Shown here: positions 18,843 to 30,001 of the stretch, in pieces | How the letters are laid out: each line of letters begins with the position of its first letter | Numbering within the stretch: the stretch's first letter is position 1 | NCBI RefSeq assembly: GCF_014192225.1 | Contig: NZ_JACHXS010000018.1 | Coordinates: forward strand, 1 to 64,000 | DNA: 64,000 nucleotides | Reading direction: 5' to 3' | From: Pseudoduganella umbonata | GTDB taxonomy: Bacteria; Pseudomonadota; Gammaproteobacteria; Burkholderiales; Burkholderiaceae_D | Notes under the pieces: model-generated | Databases searched by the model: none | What the model was told of the DNA's origin: nothing | The model's input: only the letters and a program-made list of their open reading frames with translations | Position numbers and translations under genes: made by a program

Positions 18843-19949
18843 ATGCAACTGGTCAAAACCACCCGAGATACGCTACTTCGGCCACTGCAGATCGTGAGCG
18901 GTATTGTCGAGCGTCGGCATACGATGCCGATTCTGGCCAATATCCTCATCCGCAAGGAAGGCGAAGCAGTCTCGTTCCTGTCCACCGATACGGAAGTGCA
19001 GATCACCACGAACGCCAACATCGGCTCCGGCGCCGAAGTGACCGGCACCACGGTGGCCGCGCGCAAGCTGCTGGACATCCTGCGCGCGCTGCCCGAATCG
19101 GGCGACGTGTCGCTGACGCTGGTGAACAAGCGCCTGACGGTCCAAAGCGGCAAATCGCGCTTCGCGCTGCAAACGCTGGCCGCCGAGGAATTCCCCACCG
19201 TGCAGGAAGCGGAAAACTTCAACGCCTCGTTCACGCTGCCGCAAAAAACGCTGAAGCACCTGTTCAACATGGTGCACTTCGCGATGGCCCAGCAGGACAT
19301 CCGCTACTACCTGAACGGCCTGCTGCTGGTGCTCGACGGCGAGAACGTGATCGCCGTGGCCACCGACGGCCACCGCCTCGCCTTCTGCCAGGTGAAGACC
19401 GAGCAGGCCTTCGAACGCCAGGAAGTGATCATCCCGCGCAAGACCATCATCGAGCTGCAGCGCCTGCTGGAAGAAAACGATGAAGCCGTGCAGCTGGACA
19501 TCGCCGCCAACCAGGTGAAACTGGGCTTCACGGACATCGAGCTGATCTCCAAGCTGGTCGAGGGCAAGTTCCCCGACTACACGCGCGTGATCCCGAAGGG
19601 CTACAAGAACGACTTCACGATCAGCCGCGACGAGCTGCTGCGCTCCCTGCAGCGCGCCGCCATCATGACCAGCGATAAATTCAAGGGCGTGCGCTGCATC
19701 ATCAGCCCGGGTTCGCTGAAGATCTCGTCCACCAACGCGGACCAGGAAGAAGCGGTCGAGGAACTGGAGATCGACTACGGCGGCGACAGCCTCGACATCG
19801 GCTTCAATGTCACCTACCTGCTGGACGTGCTGAACAACCTGAAGTGCGACCAGGTCAACGTTGCATTGGGCGACTCGAATTCGTCCGCACTGATCTCGAT
19901 TCCGGACAATCCCGACTTCAAGTATGTCGTGATGCCGATGCGGATCTGA
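18843..19949 (+). CDS. dnaN: DNA polymerase III beta sliding clamp
   Basis: A 368-residue beta clamp with three consecutive clamp folds, starting MQLVKTTRDTLLRPL and ending FKYVVMPMRI, the conserved clamp C-terminus. It tethers the replicative polymerase to DNA. It lies 119 bp after dnaA; the gap is AT-rich just before the start and probably holds a separate promoter. Confidence 0.97.
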   Translation: MQLVKTTRDTLLRPLQIVSGIVERRHTMPILANILIRKEGEAVSFLSTDTEVQITTNANIGSGAEVTGTTVAARKLLDILRALPESGDVSLTLVNKRLTVQSGKSRFALQTLAAEEFPTVQEAENFNASFTLPQKTLKHLFNMVHFAMAQQDIRYYLNGLLLVLDGENVIAVATDGHRLAFCQVKTEQAFERQEVIIPRKTIIELQRLLEENDEAVQLDIAANQVKLGFTDIELISKLVEGKFPDYTRVIPKGYKNDFTISRDELLRSLQRAAIMTSDKFKGVRCIISPGSLKISSTNADQEEAVEELEIDYGGDSLDIGFNVTYLLDVLNNLKCDQVNVALGDSNSSALISIPDNPDFKYVVMPMRI

Positions 19950-20065
19950 TCGACCCGCGTTTTAACTGCAGAGGGCCCCGATGAACCGCATGCGCGGCGC
20001 CGCCAGGCGGCACCGCGCGGCAGGCCCATCGAGGTTCCAGTAATCGTTTTTTGAGAAAGTAGTCC

Positions 20066-22564
<2,499 letters not shown>

Positions 22565-22585
22565 TGTTGTTGCGCTGGTAATGGG

Positions 22586-22610
22586 AAAGGGGCCTTGCGG
22601 CCCCTTTTTT
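22586..22610 (+). terminator. Rho-independent terminator after gyrB
   Basis: A 9-bp GC-rich inverted repeat (22586-22594 with 22599-22607, TTGC loop) is followed by a T run. It also separates gyrB from the convergent type VI operon. Confidence 0.88.
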
Positions 22611-22626
22611 ATTGCCCGGATTTTCG

Positions 22627-22884
22627 CTACACCGAAGAGATCAGCTTTGCGCCACAGGCGGCTTTGTCGCCGTCGTAGGCGACAAGCTTTCCGTTGTGGG
22701 TGCGGTCGCCCTTTTGAGGTTGAATCGGGAAGACTCCTTTGCACTGAGGGCAGCTTACGGTGTCGCCCTCGACTGCGACTGGCTTGCCGTAGACTTTGAA
22801 ATCGGTGCTGGCGGTGAGGACTTTGCCACCATGGGTAGTGGAATCTCCCAGGCGGATGATGCCGCGGCCTTTGCTGTCTTTCAT
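22627..22884 (-). CDS. PAAR-domain protein (type VI secretion spike tip)
   Basis: An 85-residue PAAR protein that would sharpen the VgrG spike. The repeats characteristic of the fold are visible (RLGDSTTHGG, KVYGKPVAVEGD and GKLVAYDGD). Several Cys and His (CPQC and HNG) could bind the apical metal. It is the last gene of the six-gene operon and overlaps the upstream gene by 4 bp. No toxin domain is fused to it. Confidence 0.88.
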   Translation of the reverse strand: MKDSKGRGIIRLGDSTTHGGKVLTASTDFKVYGKPVAVEGDTVSCPQCKGVFPIQPQKGDRTHNGKLVAYDGDKAACGAKLISSV

Positions 22885-24005
22885 TTTGATCTCCGTTGGT
22901 TTCCCGATGATGCAAGTTGTTTCGTGTCTGACATGGCGAATTTACCCTCAGCCCACCTGAGCGCATTCTTTTTTGCGTCAGGCTCTCCGTTCCAGTCTTC
23001 GATATCTTTTGCTAGCAAATCAGGGAATTTCCCTTTCTGTACTGCCAAATCCGTTGGGTGCCATCCAATCGGAGTTAGACCTGTAGGCTCATCGAAAGGA
23101 TCGTCTGGATCGATACTACATAGCGTAATGATTTCTGAAGGCCACCGAGGGGAGCTGCACGTCCATAGCGAAAGAACGCGATGCGATGCAAGCAACAGAA
23201 AAACTGGCAAAAGCAATAGTCTAAAAGAAGGGCTCGCCCTGAATCCCATTTCATATACACAGTACAAAAAGGACTCATACATGGATTCCTGTTCGGCGAG
23301 AAATAGACCTGGCTTCGGAAGGTCTACTGGACCTTTGTTCATGTACCAGCACCAGTAATTCCACTGGCCAAGCAACCCCTCCAAACCTTCAATTCCTTCC
23401 CAATCCCGCCCTAGCGTAACAGCCTTCTCAACATTTCCATTTATGTCTACTCGATAGTAGCGTATCCAATAATGATATCCATCCTGAGAGGCGCGATGAA
23501 TGCAGAAGATCGTCCGTTCACTCCACTCAATCTCCTCGATACAGTCCTCATTCCGATGCACACTTTCGCCCCTGCTCGGACGAATTAAGGCATATATCTT
23601 CCTAGTTTTTCGATTGAACCGAATTGGATAGCGATTTCGAGCAAAGAACTCGCCCTTACCAAACCAAATAGCGAATATACCGAACCCTAACATCGAAACG
23701 ACAACCATAGATATGGATAAAATGTCATCATTTGGCCACAGCCTATCTGAACTGACTAGAAGCATAGCAACCAACAGCCAGGCATGAATACACACTGCAA
23801 ATATCGCCATCAATACACCACCCGCATACCATTGTCGAATCATATGAGACTGATCGGTAGCGTCTAAATAGACAGAATTAATTCTGAAAGTTGTACCATC
23901 CTCCTTGATATGCGGACCAACCCACCCTGATACGGGCAATCGGTGCGCAAGATCCCACGCAGGTATCGGTTTTCCAAGCTTGGCCCCAAAAATTCGATCA
24001 TCCAT
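22881..24005 (-). CDS. DUF6708-like membrane protein in T6SS effector operon
   Basis: A 374-residue protein with two hydrophobic helices near residues 60-110 and a third near 305-320. A Trp/Tyr-rich soluble middle region lies between them. It resembles the DUF6708 family seen next to VasX-type type VI effectors; that assignment is from memory of the family, not a search. Base composition is much more AT-rich than the surrounding chromosome. It sits directly between the effector (1-bp gap) and PAAR genes, so an immunity or chaperone role is plausible but not shown. Confidence 0.6.
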   Translation of the reverse strand: MDDRIFGAKLGKPIPAWDLAHRLPVSGWVGPHIKEDGTTFRINSVYLDATDQSHMIRQWYAGGVLMAIFAVCIHAWLLVAMLLVSSDRLWPNDDILSISMVVVSMLGFGIFAIWFGKGEFFARNRYPIRFNRKTRKIYALIRPSRGESVHRNEDCIEEIEWSERTIFCIHRASQDGYHYWIRYYRVDINGNVEKAVTLGRDWEGIEGLEGLLGQWNYWCWYMNKGPVDLPKPGLFLAEQESMYESFLYCVYEMGFRASPSFRLLLLPVFLLLASHRVLSLWTCSSPRWPSEIITLCSIDPDDPFDEPTGLTPIGWHPTDLAVQKGKFPDLLAKDIEDWNGEPDAKKNALRWAEGKFAMSDTKQLASSGNQRRSK

Positions 24006-24006
24006 G

Positions 24007-26520
24007 TTAGGATCCTACCGCTCCGTTAAATGCAATCAGCTCTTCTTCAAGCGATGAGTAAGCCTTTGCATCGTTACCGCTTTGAATAGAAAAATAACAA
24101 CGTGATACCCATCGCTTTAAAGGCGGAGTTCGAATGGCTGCAACGATCAAACTGAATGCGAACGCCAAAACAAAAATTGGCCAGAATATCGCCGCACCGA
24201 TAAAATACCCTACTATTGCTAGACCCAACGATAATACACCGTTCAAAAAATAGGCGCGTCCTAGCCATTTATCACCGTCTTTAAATGCTTGATATGAGTT
24301 AACGAAATCAAAAACCGCATTAGCTGCACCTGCCATAGCACCAAAGAATTTTCCGATCGTGACACCATTCTTAATCGCACCACTCCCGAAGTTCCAATGC
24401 TTCATTACAAAACGCGACAATGGATAGTCTGGAACTTTATCAAGCGTAGTGGCTACTGCTTCTAATGTCGAGGCTGCTACGGCAAGAACAGCAACTGCTA
24501 CCTTTAAGCCTAATTTCGTTCGATCAAACTCATCAGCCCTTCTAAAATCTTCATTCGCGTAATATAGAGCACAGAGTTGCAATACTACACCAACACTGCC
24601 AGTATTAACATCACTAGAGTCGAACCATTCTTTGATTAAGTCTCGGCCAGGAATACCTACCCCACGCATTGTTCCCGCGCGAATACGGCCTTCCTTCTCT
24701 AAACTTTTTACATCAAGCTCAAAGGCAAATACAACGTCATGTGAAGGATTTCGCCTTATTACACGCTTGGCCTCTTTTCGCGCATTAGAAAGGTGACCGA
24801 TAAATTTTTTATCGAATTGCCCAAATTGTTCGTTGGATTGGTGAATTACCCAATCTACCAATGCTTTTTCAGTCAAATTACTTCTGTTTATTAGTGTCTT
24901 TCCTAGCAGAGTCAATCCCGCTAGAGTTAAATTACGCATTACTATACTACCCGCCTGCCCCAAGGCACGAGCCAATATATTTGCGGTTGTAAGCACAAGA
25001 CGATCCACCAGATGCGCATTATCTTTCTTATTAAATCTGCTTAACGCACCTTTGTATACGCTTAGCAAATATTTGGGCTTATAATCTGCTCCGCGAATAT
25101 CTACCCCTGCGGCATCAATAAGCTCATCCTGATTGAACAACAAAGCCCGAACATATAAATTATCAGAATCAGATAGATTTTCGGAAGAAAGCCATTGGTA
25201 TAAGATAGCTTCACATTGACTAGTCGCAACACCTTTTCCTATGCATTGAGCCAACGATTCGCGATACGAAAACCCACTCCGGATATCACATGTATCATGA
25301 ACAGCATGCATCCAATCACGGAGTTGCGTGCATTTCAGCCAAGCTGAATGTGCAATGGCTAATCGAGCACCAATGGATTCATATTTCTTTGTTGCGATTT
25401 CATGATGTATCGGGAAATTTTTAAGAAGTTCGCTATCGAACAAGGTTTTGCCATCTGTATCACTTGTGAAATCCTTCCATGCTCTGTCTTCAGCGGCAGC
25501 AATCCTTCCTTCGATAGAATCACCATATCTCCTTCGCTCTGCTTGTTTTCTCTTTTCGTATTTTTCAGGGCCACCGGCTTTAATAACCTTCCAAAGTTGC
25601 CTTCCCCAATCCGCCTCAGCGACTCTGAGATCTTTTTCGGTAGCTTTTTCCAACATAATGTCCATCTCAGCATTCGTTCGTGCATCATGTCGGACAGATT
25701 TCTCAATATTATCTAGCAATTGCCTACATATCTCTCCCCGGTAAATCGTCTCGTCGAAGCCAGAGTGATGAGTAGGGCATGTCAACTCGCTTAAGTCGTT
25801 CGTTATACCCACCGGATCATTAACAGCGACTATAAATCCTCCATATGGACACTTTTCCTGCATAACGCTTTCTATGTTCCCTCGTGCATCACGTAGATGC
25901 TTTTCACGCTGCGATAGCGTGTTGCTGAAGTCAAATGCTTTTTTTAACACCTCTTCACTGCTGGAAAAATGCGGGACTTTTGACGAATAATCTTTGAATT
26001 TGGCAGAATGGGCGGCCGATCCATGCAGCATCGCTTGTGCGTCAATGCATTGCAAGTGTTTCAGTCGCCATTTTACGTCTGGCACTTTTGATATAGTTGA
26101 CTTTGTCCATAGGACGTTAGACCATCCCATCCATATATTACCCATTACCTCACAAGGAAATGGCTCTATATCGATACAATAAGAAAGAGAAACACTCACC
26201 CGATTCAGGCAGCAGAAATCCATACGATCGGTATCGATTGCTGGGATATATTCGACGGGGAACTCCCAAAGAGCCCCATTAGGCAGAACAATGTAAGCTT
26301 TAAGCCGTTTTCTCTTTTCCTCATAGACATAAAAATAGCCTGTTCTCAAAGCCCTTAGCGTGTATTTCGCTGGCGAAATATCATCCGGACCTCCAGCAAT
26401 CTTAAAGTTACCAGATAGTCCAGGCACATCGTCTTTTCCGTTTGGGCAGGCCACCGCATATCGTACTGGATATACAAGAAGTCCTTTCCGTCCGCAATAG
26501 CTGCAGGCTGAATCTGTCAT
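24007..26520 (-). CDS. VasX-like / BTH_I2691-family T6SS effector, probably pore-forming
   Basis: An 837-residue protein (841 from an upstream ATG at 26532). The N-terminus has the CSYCGRKGLLVYPVRYA pattern of toxin VasX N-terminal regions, with a CxxC pair. A long charged helical middle follows, then at least three hydrophobic helices near the C-terminus (about residues 725-820). These suit a colicin-like membrane-permeabilising toxin. Strong AT bias marks it as transferred DNA. The DUF4123 adaptor and vgrG lie directly upstream in the same operon, the standard delivery context. Target specificity is unknown. Confidence 0.75.
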   Translation of the reverse strand: MTDSACSYCGRKGLLVYPVRYAVACPNGKDDVPGLSGNFKIAGGPDDISPAKYTLRALRTGYFYVYEEKRKRLKAYIVLPNGALWEFPVEYIPAIDTDRMDFCCLNRVSVSLSYCIDIEPFPCEVMGNIWMGWSNVLWTKSTISKVPDVKWRLKHLQCIDAQAMLHGSAAHSAKFKDYSSKVPHFSSSEEVLKKAFDFSNTLSQREKHLRDARGNIESVMQEKCPYGGFIVAVNDPVGITNDLSELTCPTHHSGFDETIYRGEICRQLLDNIEKSVRHDARTNAEMDIMLEKATEKDLRVAEADWGRQLWKVIKAGGPEKYEKRKQAERRRYGDSIEGRIAAAEDRAWKDFTSDTDGKTLFDSELLKNFPIHHEIATKKYESIGARLAIAHSAWLKCTQLRDWMHAVHDTCDIRSGFSYRESLAQCIGKGVATSQCEAILYQWLSSENLSDSDNLYVRALLFNQDELIDAAGVDIRGADYKPKYLLSVYKGALSRFNKKDNAHLVDRLVLTTANILARALGQAGSIVMRNLTLAGLTLLGKTLINRSNLTEKALVDWVIHQSNEQFGQFDKKFIGHLSNARKEAKRVIRRNPSHDVVFAFELDVKSLEKEGRIRAGTMRGVGIPGRDLIKEWFDSSDVNTGSVGVVLQLCALYYANEDFRRADEFDRTKLGLKVAVAVLAVAASTLEAVATTLDKVPDYPLSRFVMKHWNFGSGAIKNGVTIGKFFGAMAGAANAVFDFVNSYQAFKDGDKWLGRAYFLNGVLSLGLAIVGYFIGAAIFWPIFVLAFAFSLIVAAIRTPPLKRWVSRCYFSIQSGNDAKAYSSLEEELIAFNGAVGS

Positions 26521-27401
26521 ATATATCTCCATTTTTCATTAATCTTACATTCCATGAGCTCAACATCCGCAGGGGTGATACAAGCCATCAATTGCTGCAA
26601 TGAGATCTCTTTTCTCCGTAATTGCGCCCATTTTGGCATTAGTTCGTGATGGCCACGGAATAACTTTCGGTAAAGCGTCGAAAAGTATGCAAACTCAGCG
26701 CGTTCATCATCATTACCTGTATGAAGATAATTATTCGTTTCCATAAATGCGCTAACTGAATGCTTGAGATCGTCGAAACATTGATACGGCGATGAGTTTT
26801 TTTCATTTAATCGCGCATGTAGGCGATCGAAGACTCTGCTCTTGCTCAGCAATTCCCACTGTGAGTTAGTTGGCCATCCAAGTTGTAAGTCAGCAGTGGA
26901 CGGAATAAAACGCTGCGTTGGCTGAACGTACCACCATTGTCGACGCCATGGAAACGACCAGCGTGCAACCGCACCAAGGAGCGCATTCCCTTGCTCATCT
27001 GTAAAAAGATGCGCCGTGAGGATAAATACACGTGGATCGTAATACCGCCAAATGACCGCCCCTTCTGATACTCGACCAGTTAAAAACCTAGCTAAGCAGT
27101 TTGCCAATTCTTCCGTACTACTATCGGTTTGCAGCCATGCGCACACCACTGGCGGGTATTGCTCCGACTTTTCCGGTTCCATGAGTTGAGACACGACCTC
27201 CTGTTCCGAGTGCGTTAAATTTTCTAGTCTTAATAGACGAGGCATCGAATCTTCCGCTGCCCATAGGAACGGCGGCACGCAGGGGTACATTTCAGGTAAC
27301 AGCTCGTTCAGCTCAGCGGGTAAATTTGCCGGCTCGATCAATAGATAGCCATTGTTGGGCACAGGCGAAGGCGACTGGGTCGGTGTGATCAGCATCATCA
27401 C
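26517..27401 (-). CDS. DUF4123-domain T6SS adaptor/chaperone (Tap/TEC-like)
   Basis: A 294-residue DUF4123 protein. The domain covers roughly residues 15-150, including the YYDPRVF segment. Family members load a specific effector onto its VgrG. The gene overlaps vgrG upstream by 4 bp and the effector downstream, so adaptor and cargo are co-translated. GC content falls sharply from the 5' end of this gene onward, marking the boundary between the conserved spike gene and exchangeable cargo. Confidence 0.82.
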   Translation of the reverse strand: MMMLITPTQSPSPVPNNGYLLIEPANLPAELNELLPEMYPCVPPFLWAAEDSMPRLLRLENLTHSEQEVVSQLMEPEKSEQYPPVVCAWLQTDSSTEELANCLARFLTGRVSEGAVIWRYYDPRVFILTAHLFTDEQGNALLGAVARWSFPWRRQWWYVQPTQRFIPSTADLQLGWPTNSQWELLSKSRVFDRLHARLNEKNSSPYQCFDDLKHSVSAFMETNNYLHTGNDDERAEFAYFSTLYRKLFRGHHELMPKWAQLRRKEISLQQLMACITPADVELMECKINEKWRYI

Positions 27402-29995
27402 TCTCCTTTCACCGGAACGGTCGCGGCCCCGGTCCCTGCGGCGCCCTTGGCCTGCATTGCACAGGTATCCGAACCGGGAAAAGTCGCTTTTCTATCCTGG
27501 CCTTTCATCGTCTGATGACCGGCTGCATACATTTCGCTGTCGCCGCTGGTGTAGCCTTTTATCCCGTCCGCGCTTAGCACCAGTTCGCTACCACCGCCGT
27601 TGATGCGAACGCCCTTTTTTGCCTTCAGGTTTATCCAGTCGGTCGCGCTGATGATTTCGATGACTTTTTTCGCAAGCACTTCCAGCTCATCGTTCTGCGC
27701 CTGGATCTGGACCTTTCCCCCCGCAGCAATAAGCTTGGCCCCGCCTTGGTTGGTGAACAGGCTGACGCCTCGGGCCGCGCGAATCCATGTGCTGCCTCCC
27801 GCCGACAACCTCATTTGCTCGCTGCAGACGAGGTCGGTGTCCAAGGCGGCACCAATCGCCAGCGACTGACCGCTTGTCGCAATAACGCCATCCGGTCCGT
27901 TAATCGCGATAACCCGGCCTTTGACTTGATCGATTTTTTCCACTTTCTCAACCAAGGCGCTCAGCTCCGTACCTATCGGCTCATCCTCGGCAAACCTTTC
28001 AGCAAGCTTTGACAGTTGCCCGGCCAATTTCCCTATCCCAGCCGCGACTTTGGTCAAGCCTGCGCGTTCCAGTTGCTTGCCTTCCGATCCGCCGCCATTC
28101 TCTGCGGTGATAAGAACACCCTCGACGCCTCTGACAGCCACAGCAAGCTCACTGAAAAGCTCCGCCCCCTCCCCCCGCTTCTCCGCATACCCATTCTTCT
28201 TGGGCTGAGTCAAAAACCCCAGATTCAACTGCGATTCCCCATGATCGCTACTCAACTGCGCACTGATCTGACCCTTGGTATCGTCGAACCGCAACTGATT
28301 CCCCTTCCTCCCGCCCAGCACCTCCCGGCTGCGAATCCCCGATAAATACCGGTTCCCCGGCAGCCCCCCACCACTGCTCAGTTCAGGCGGCGTGGTCACC
28401 TGGTTGAACATCTGCCCCACAATCACGGGCTTGTCGGGGTCGCCACCCAGGAACGCCACGAGTACCTCGCTGCCAACCCGCGGCAGCATCACCGCACCGC
28501 ACTGGTCGTATCCCGGTCCATTGCCTGCCCAACTGCTTGCCACGCGCACCCAGGCAGAATCGCGATCTGTCTGGGTGGCGCCGGTTCCCGATGCATGCGC
28601 ATGATCCTGCTCCCGGGTGGCGGGGAAGCGGATCCTCACGCGGCCCATTGCATCGCAGTGCACCTCCTCCTTGGCAGGTCCTACCACCAGCGCGCTCTGC
28701 ATGTGCACGGGAGGCAGATCCGTGCGCGGGTCATAGGCAGGCACGATGGGCACGCCACGGCGCACGGCGGTAAAGCGCATCTTGACCGGGCGTTTGCCCA
28801 GGTCGTCGCCAGCCCAGCCGCTGCGCGCGAACAGCCTGGCAACACGATCGGCAAGGTCGCGTGGCAGGTTGTTCTGCACGGCCAATTGCAATTCGGTGAT
28901 GACGAACTCCCGGTCGATTGCCTGGTGGCGGTCGATCTCGGGATGGCCTGTCAGCGTGAAATGCTCGCCGGCGCGGAAATCACGCACGGCGCCTTCGCCC
29001 ATGAAGCACTTGGTCTCGAAGTCATGCCGGTCCATCGCCAGCTCTCCGAGCGCAGTAAGATCCTTGCGGTCATCGCCCGCGTGCGGCGACCAGACCTGGT
29101 AGTCGTCCAGCGTGGCGGCGAGGGTGCGTTCGACGGACCCCTGCTCAAGTTGGCCAAGCATCCCCACGCGCATGGCGTCCAGCGACAACGGCGTCTTGTA
29201 GTTCCAGCTGTGCCGCGTCGCGGACATCGGCTGCAGCGTGCGTACGGCGGTCCAAGCGGTGATGCTGTCGCGTTCTTCCGTGGCCGCATCGCGGTGATAG
29301 CGCACGGTGCCGGCGGCGTTCGCGCGCACGCTTTCGAAGCGGTTCAACAGGCGCATGCGGTGGGACGGATATTGGTTGCCCACGTCCGGTTCGAAAATCC
29401 ATGAGATGCCACGTCGCCGCAGGATCCGCCGGATGAATGCGGCATCCGATTCGTTGTGCTGCATTGTGAATTCGCGCTTCGGGTACTTCATGTCGTCGAA
29501 GATGTTATCCGTGATGACATCGAAGCTTGGCCCCACAACAGGATTACTGTGATGCCACTCGTCGCGCAGCCGGTACAGGATCTCCACCTCATTCAGATTG
29601 CGGAACACGCGCGTGTTGGTGCGCTTTTCCATCACCGCCAGCATGTCGCGGATCACGAGCTGGTAGCTGGCCAGACCGCCGTCGGTGTCACCGGCGCGCG
29701 CTTCGGTGACCACGCCGCACACGGTGCGCAGCCTGCCGCGGTCGTTGACGATGTCGATCGCGGCAGGCAGCGCGATGAATTCCTTCAGCGGCAGACGAGC
29801 GTCCAGCGCCACGCACAGCACGCGGTACTCGAAGCCGCCACACAGCGATTCATGCCCCTCCACGCGCTGTGGCAGCAGTACGTCTTCCATCATCAACTTC
29901 GGGTGATCGAGACGCAACCGCACTGGGCGGTCGCTGGTGACCAAGTCGCGATGCGAGACCAGGAAATTGACGAATGCATTGAGAAGTTCCATCAA
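27398..29995 (-). CDS. vgrG: Type VI secretion spike protein VgrG
   Basis: An 865-residue VgrG. The gp27-like N-terminal region (about 1-380) is followed by the gp5 OB-fold region with WVRVASSWAG and the GxxxLPRVGSEVLVAF segment. A DUF2345-type C-terminal beta-helix extension begins near residue 600. It forms the trimeric puncturing spike carrying PAAR and effector. No enzymatic C-terminal domain is evident, which fits a separate cargo effector. It lies 6 bp after tssF. Confidence 0.92.
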   Translation of the reverse strand: MMELLNAFVNFLVSHRDLVTSDRPVRLRLDHPKLMMEDVLLPQRVEGHESLCGGFEYRVLCVALDARLPLKEFIALPAAIDIVNDRGRLRTVCGVVTEARAGDTDGGLASYQLVIRDMLAVMEKRTNTRVFRNLNEVEILYRLRDEWHHSNPVVGPSFDVITDNIFDDMKYPKREFTMQHNESDAAFIRRILRRRGISWIFEPDVGNQYPSHRMRLLNRFESVRANAAGTVRYHRDAATEERDSITAWTAVRTLQPMSATRHSWNYKTPLSLDAMRVGMLGQLEQGSVERTLAATLDDYQVWSPHAGDDRKDLTALGELAMDRHDFETKCFMGEGAVRDFRAGEHFTLTGHPEIDRHQAIDREFVITELQLAVQNNLPRDLADRVARLFARSGWAGDDLGKRPVKMRFTAVRRGVPIVPAYDPRTDLPPVHMQSALVVGPAKEEVHCDAMGRVRIRFPATREQDHAHASGTGATQTDRDSAWVRVASSWAGNGPGYDQCGAVMLPRVGSEVLVAFLGGDPDKPVIVGQMFNQVTTPPELSSGGGLPGNRYLSGIRSREVLGGRKGNQLRFDDTKGQISAQLSSDHGESQLNLGFLTQPKKNGYAEKRGEGAELFSELAVAVRGVEGVLITAENGGGSEGKQLERAGLTKVAAGIGKLAGQLSKLAERFAEDEPIGTELSALVEKVEKIDQVKGRVIAINGPDGVIATSGQSLAIGAALDTDLVCSEQMRLSAGGSTWIRAARGVSLFTNQGGAKLIAAGGKVQIQAQNDELEVLAKKVIEIISATDWINLKAKKGVRINGGGSELVLSADGIKGYTSGDSEMYAAGHQTMKGQDRKATFPGSDTCAMQAKGAAGTGAATVPVKGE

Positions 29996-30001
29996 GGCCT
30001 C

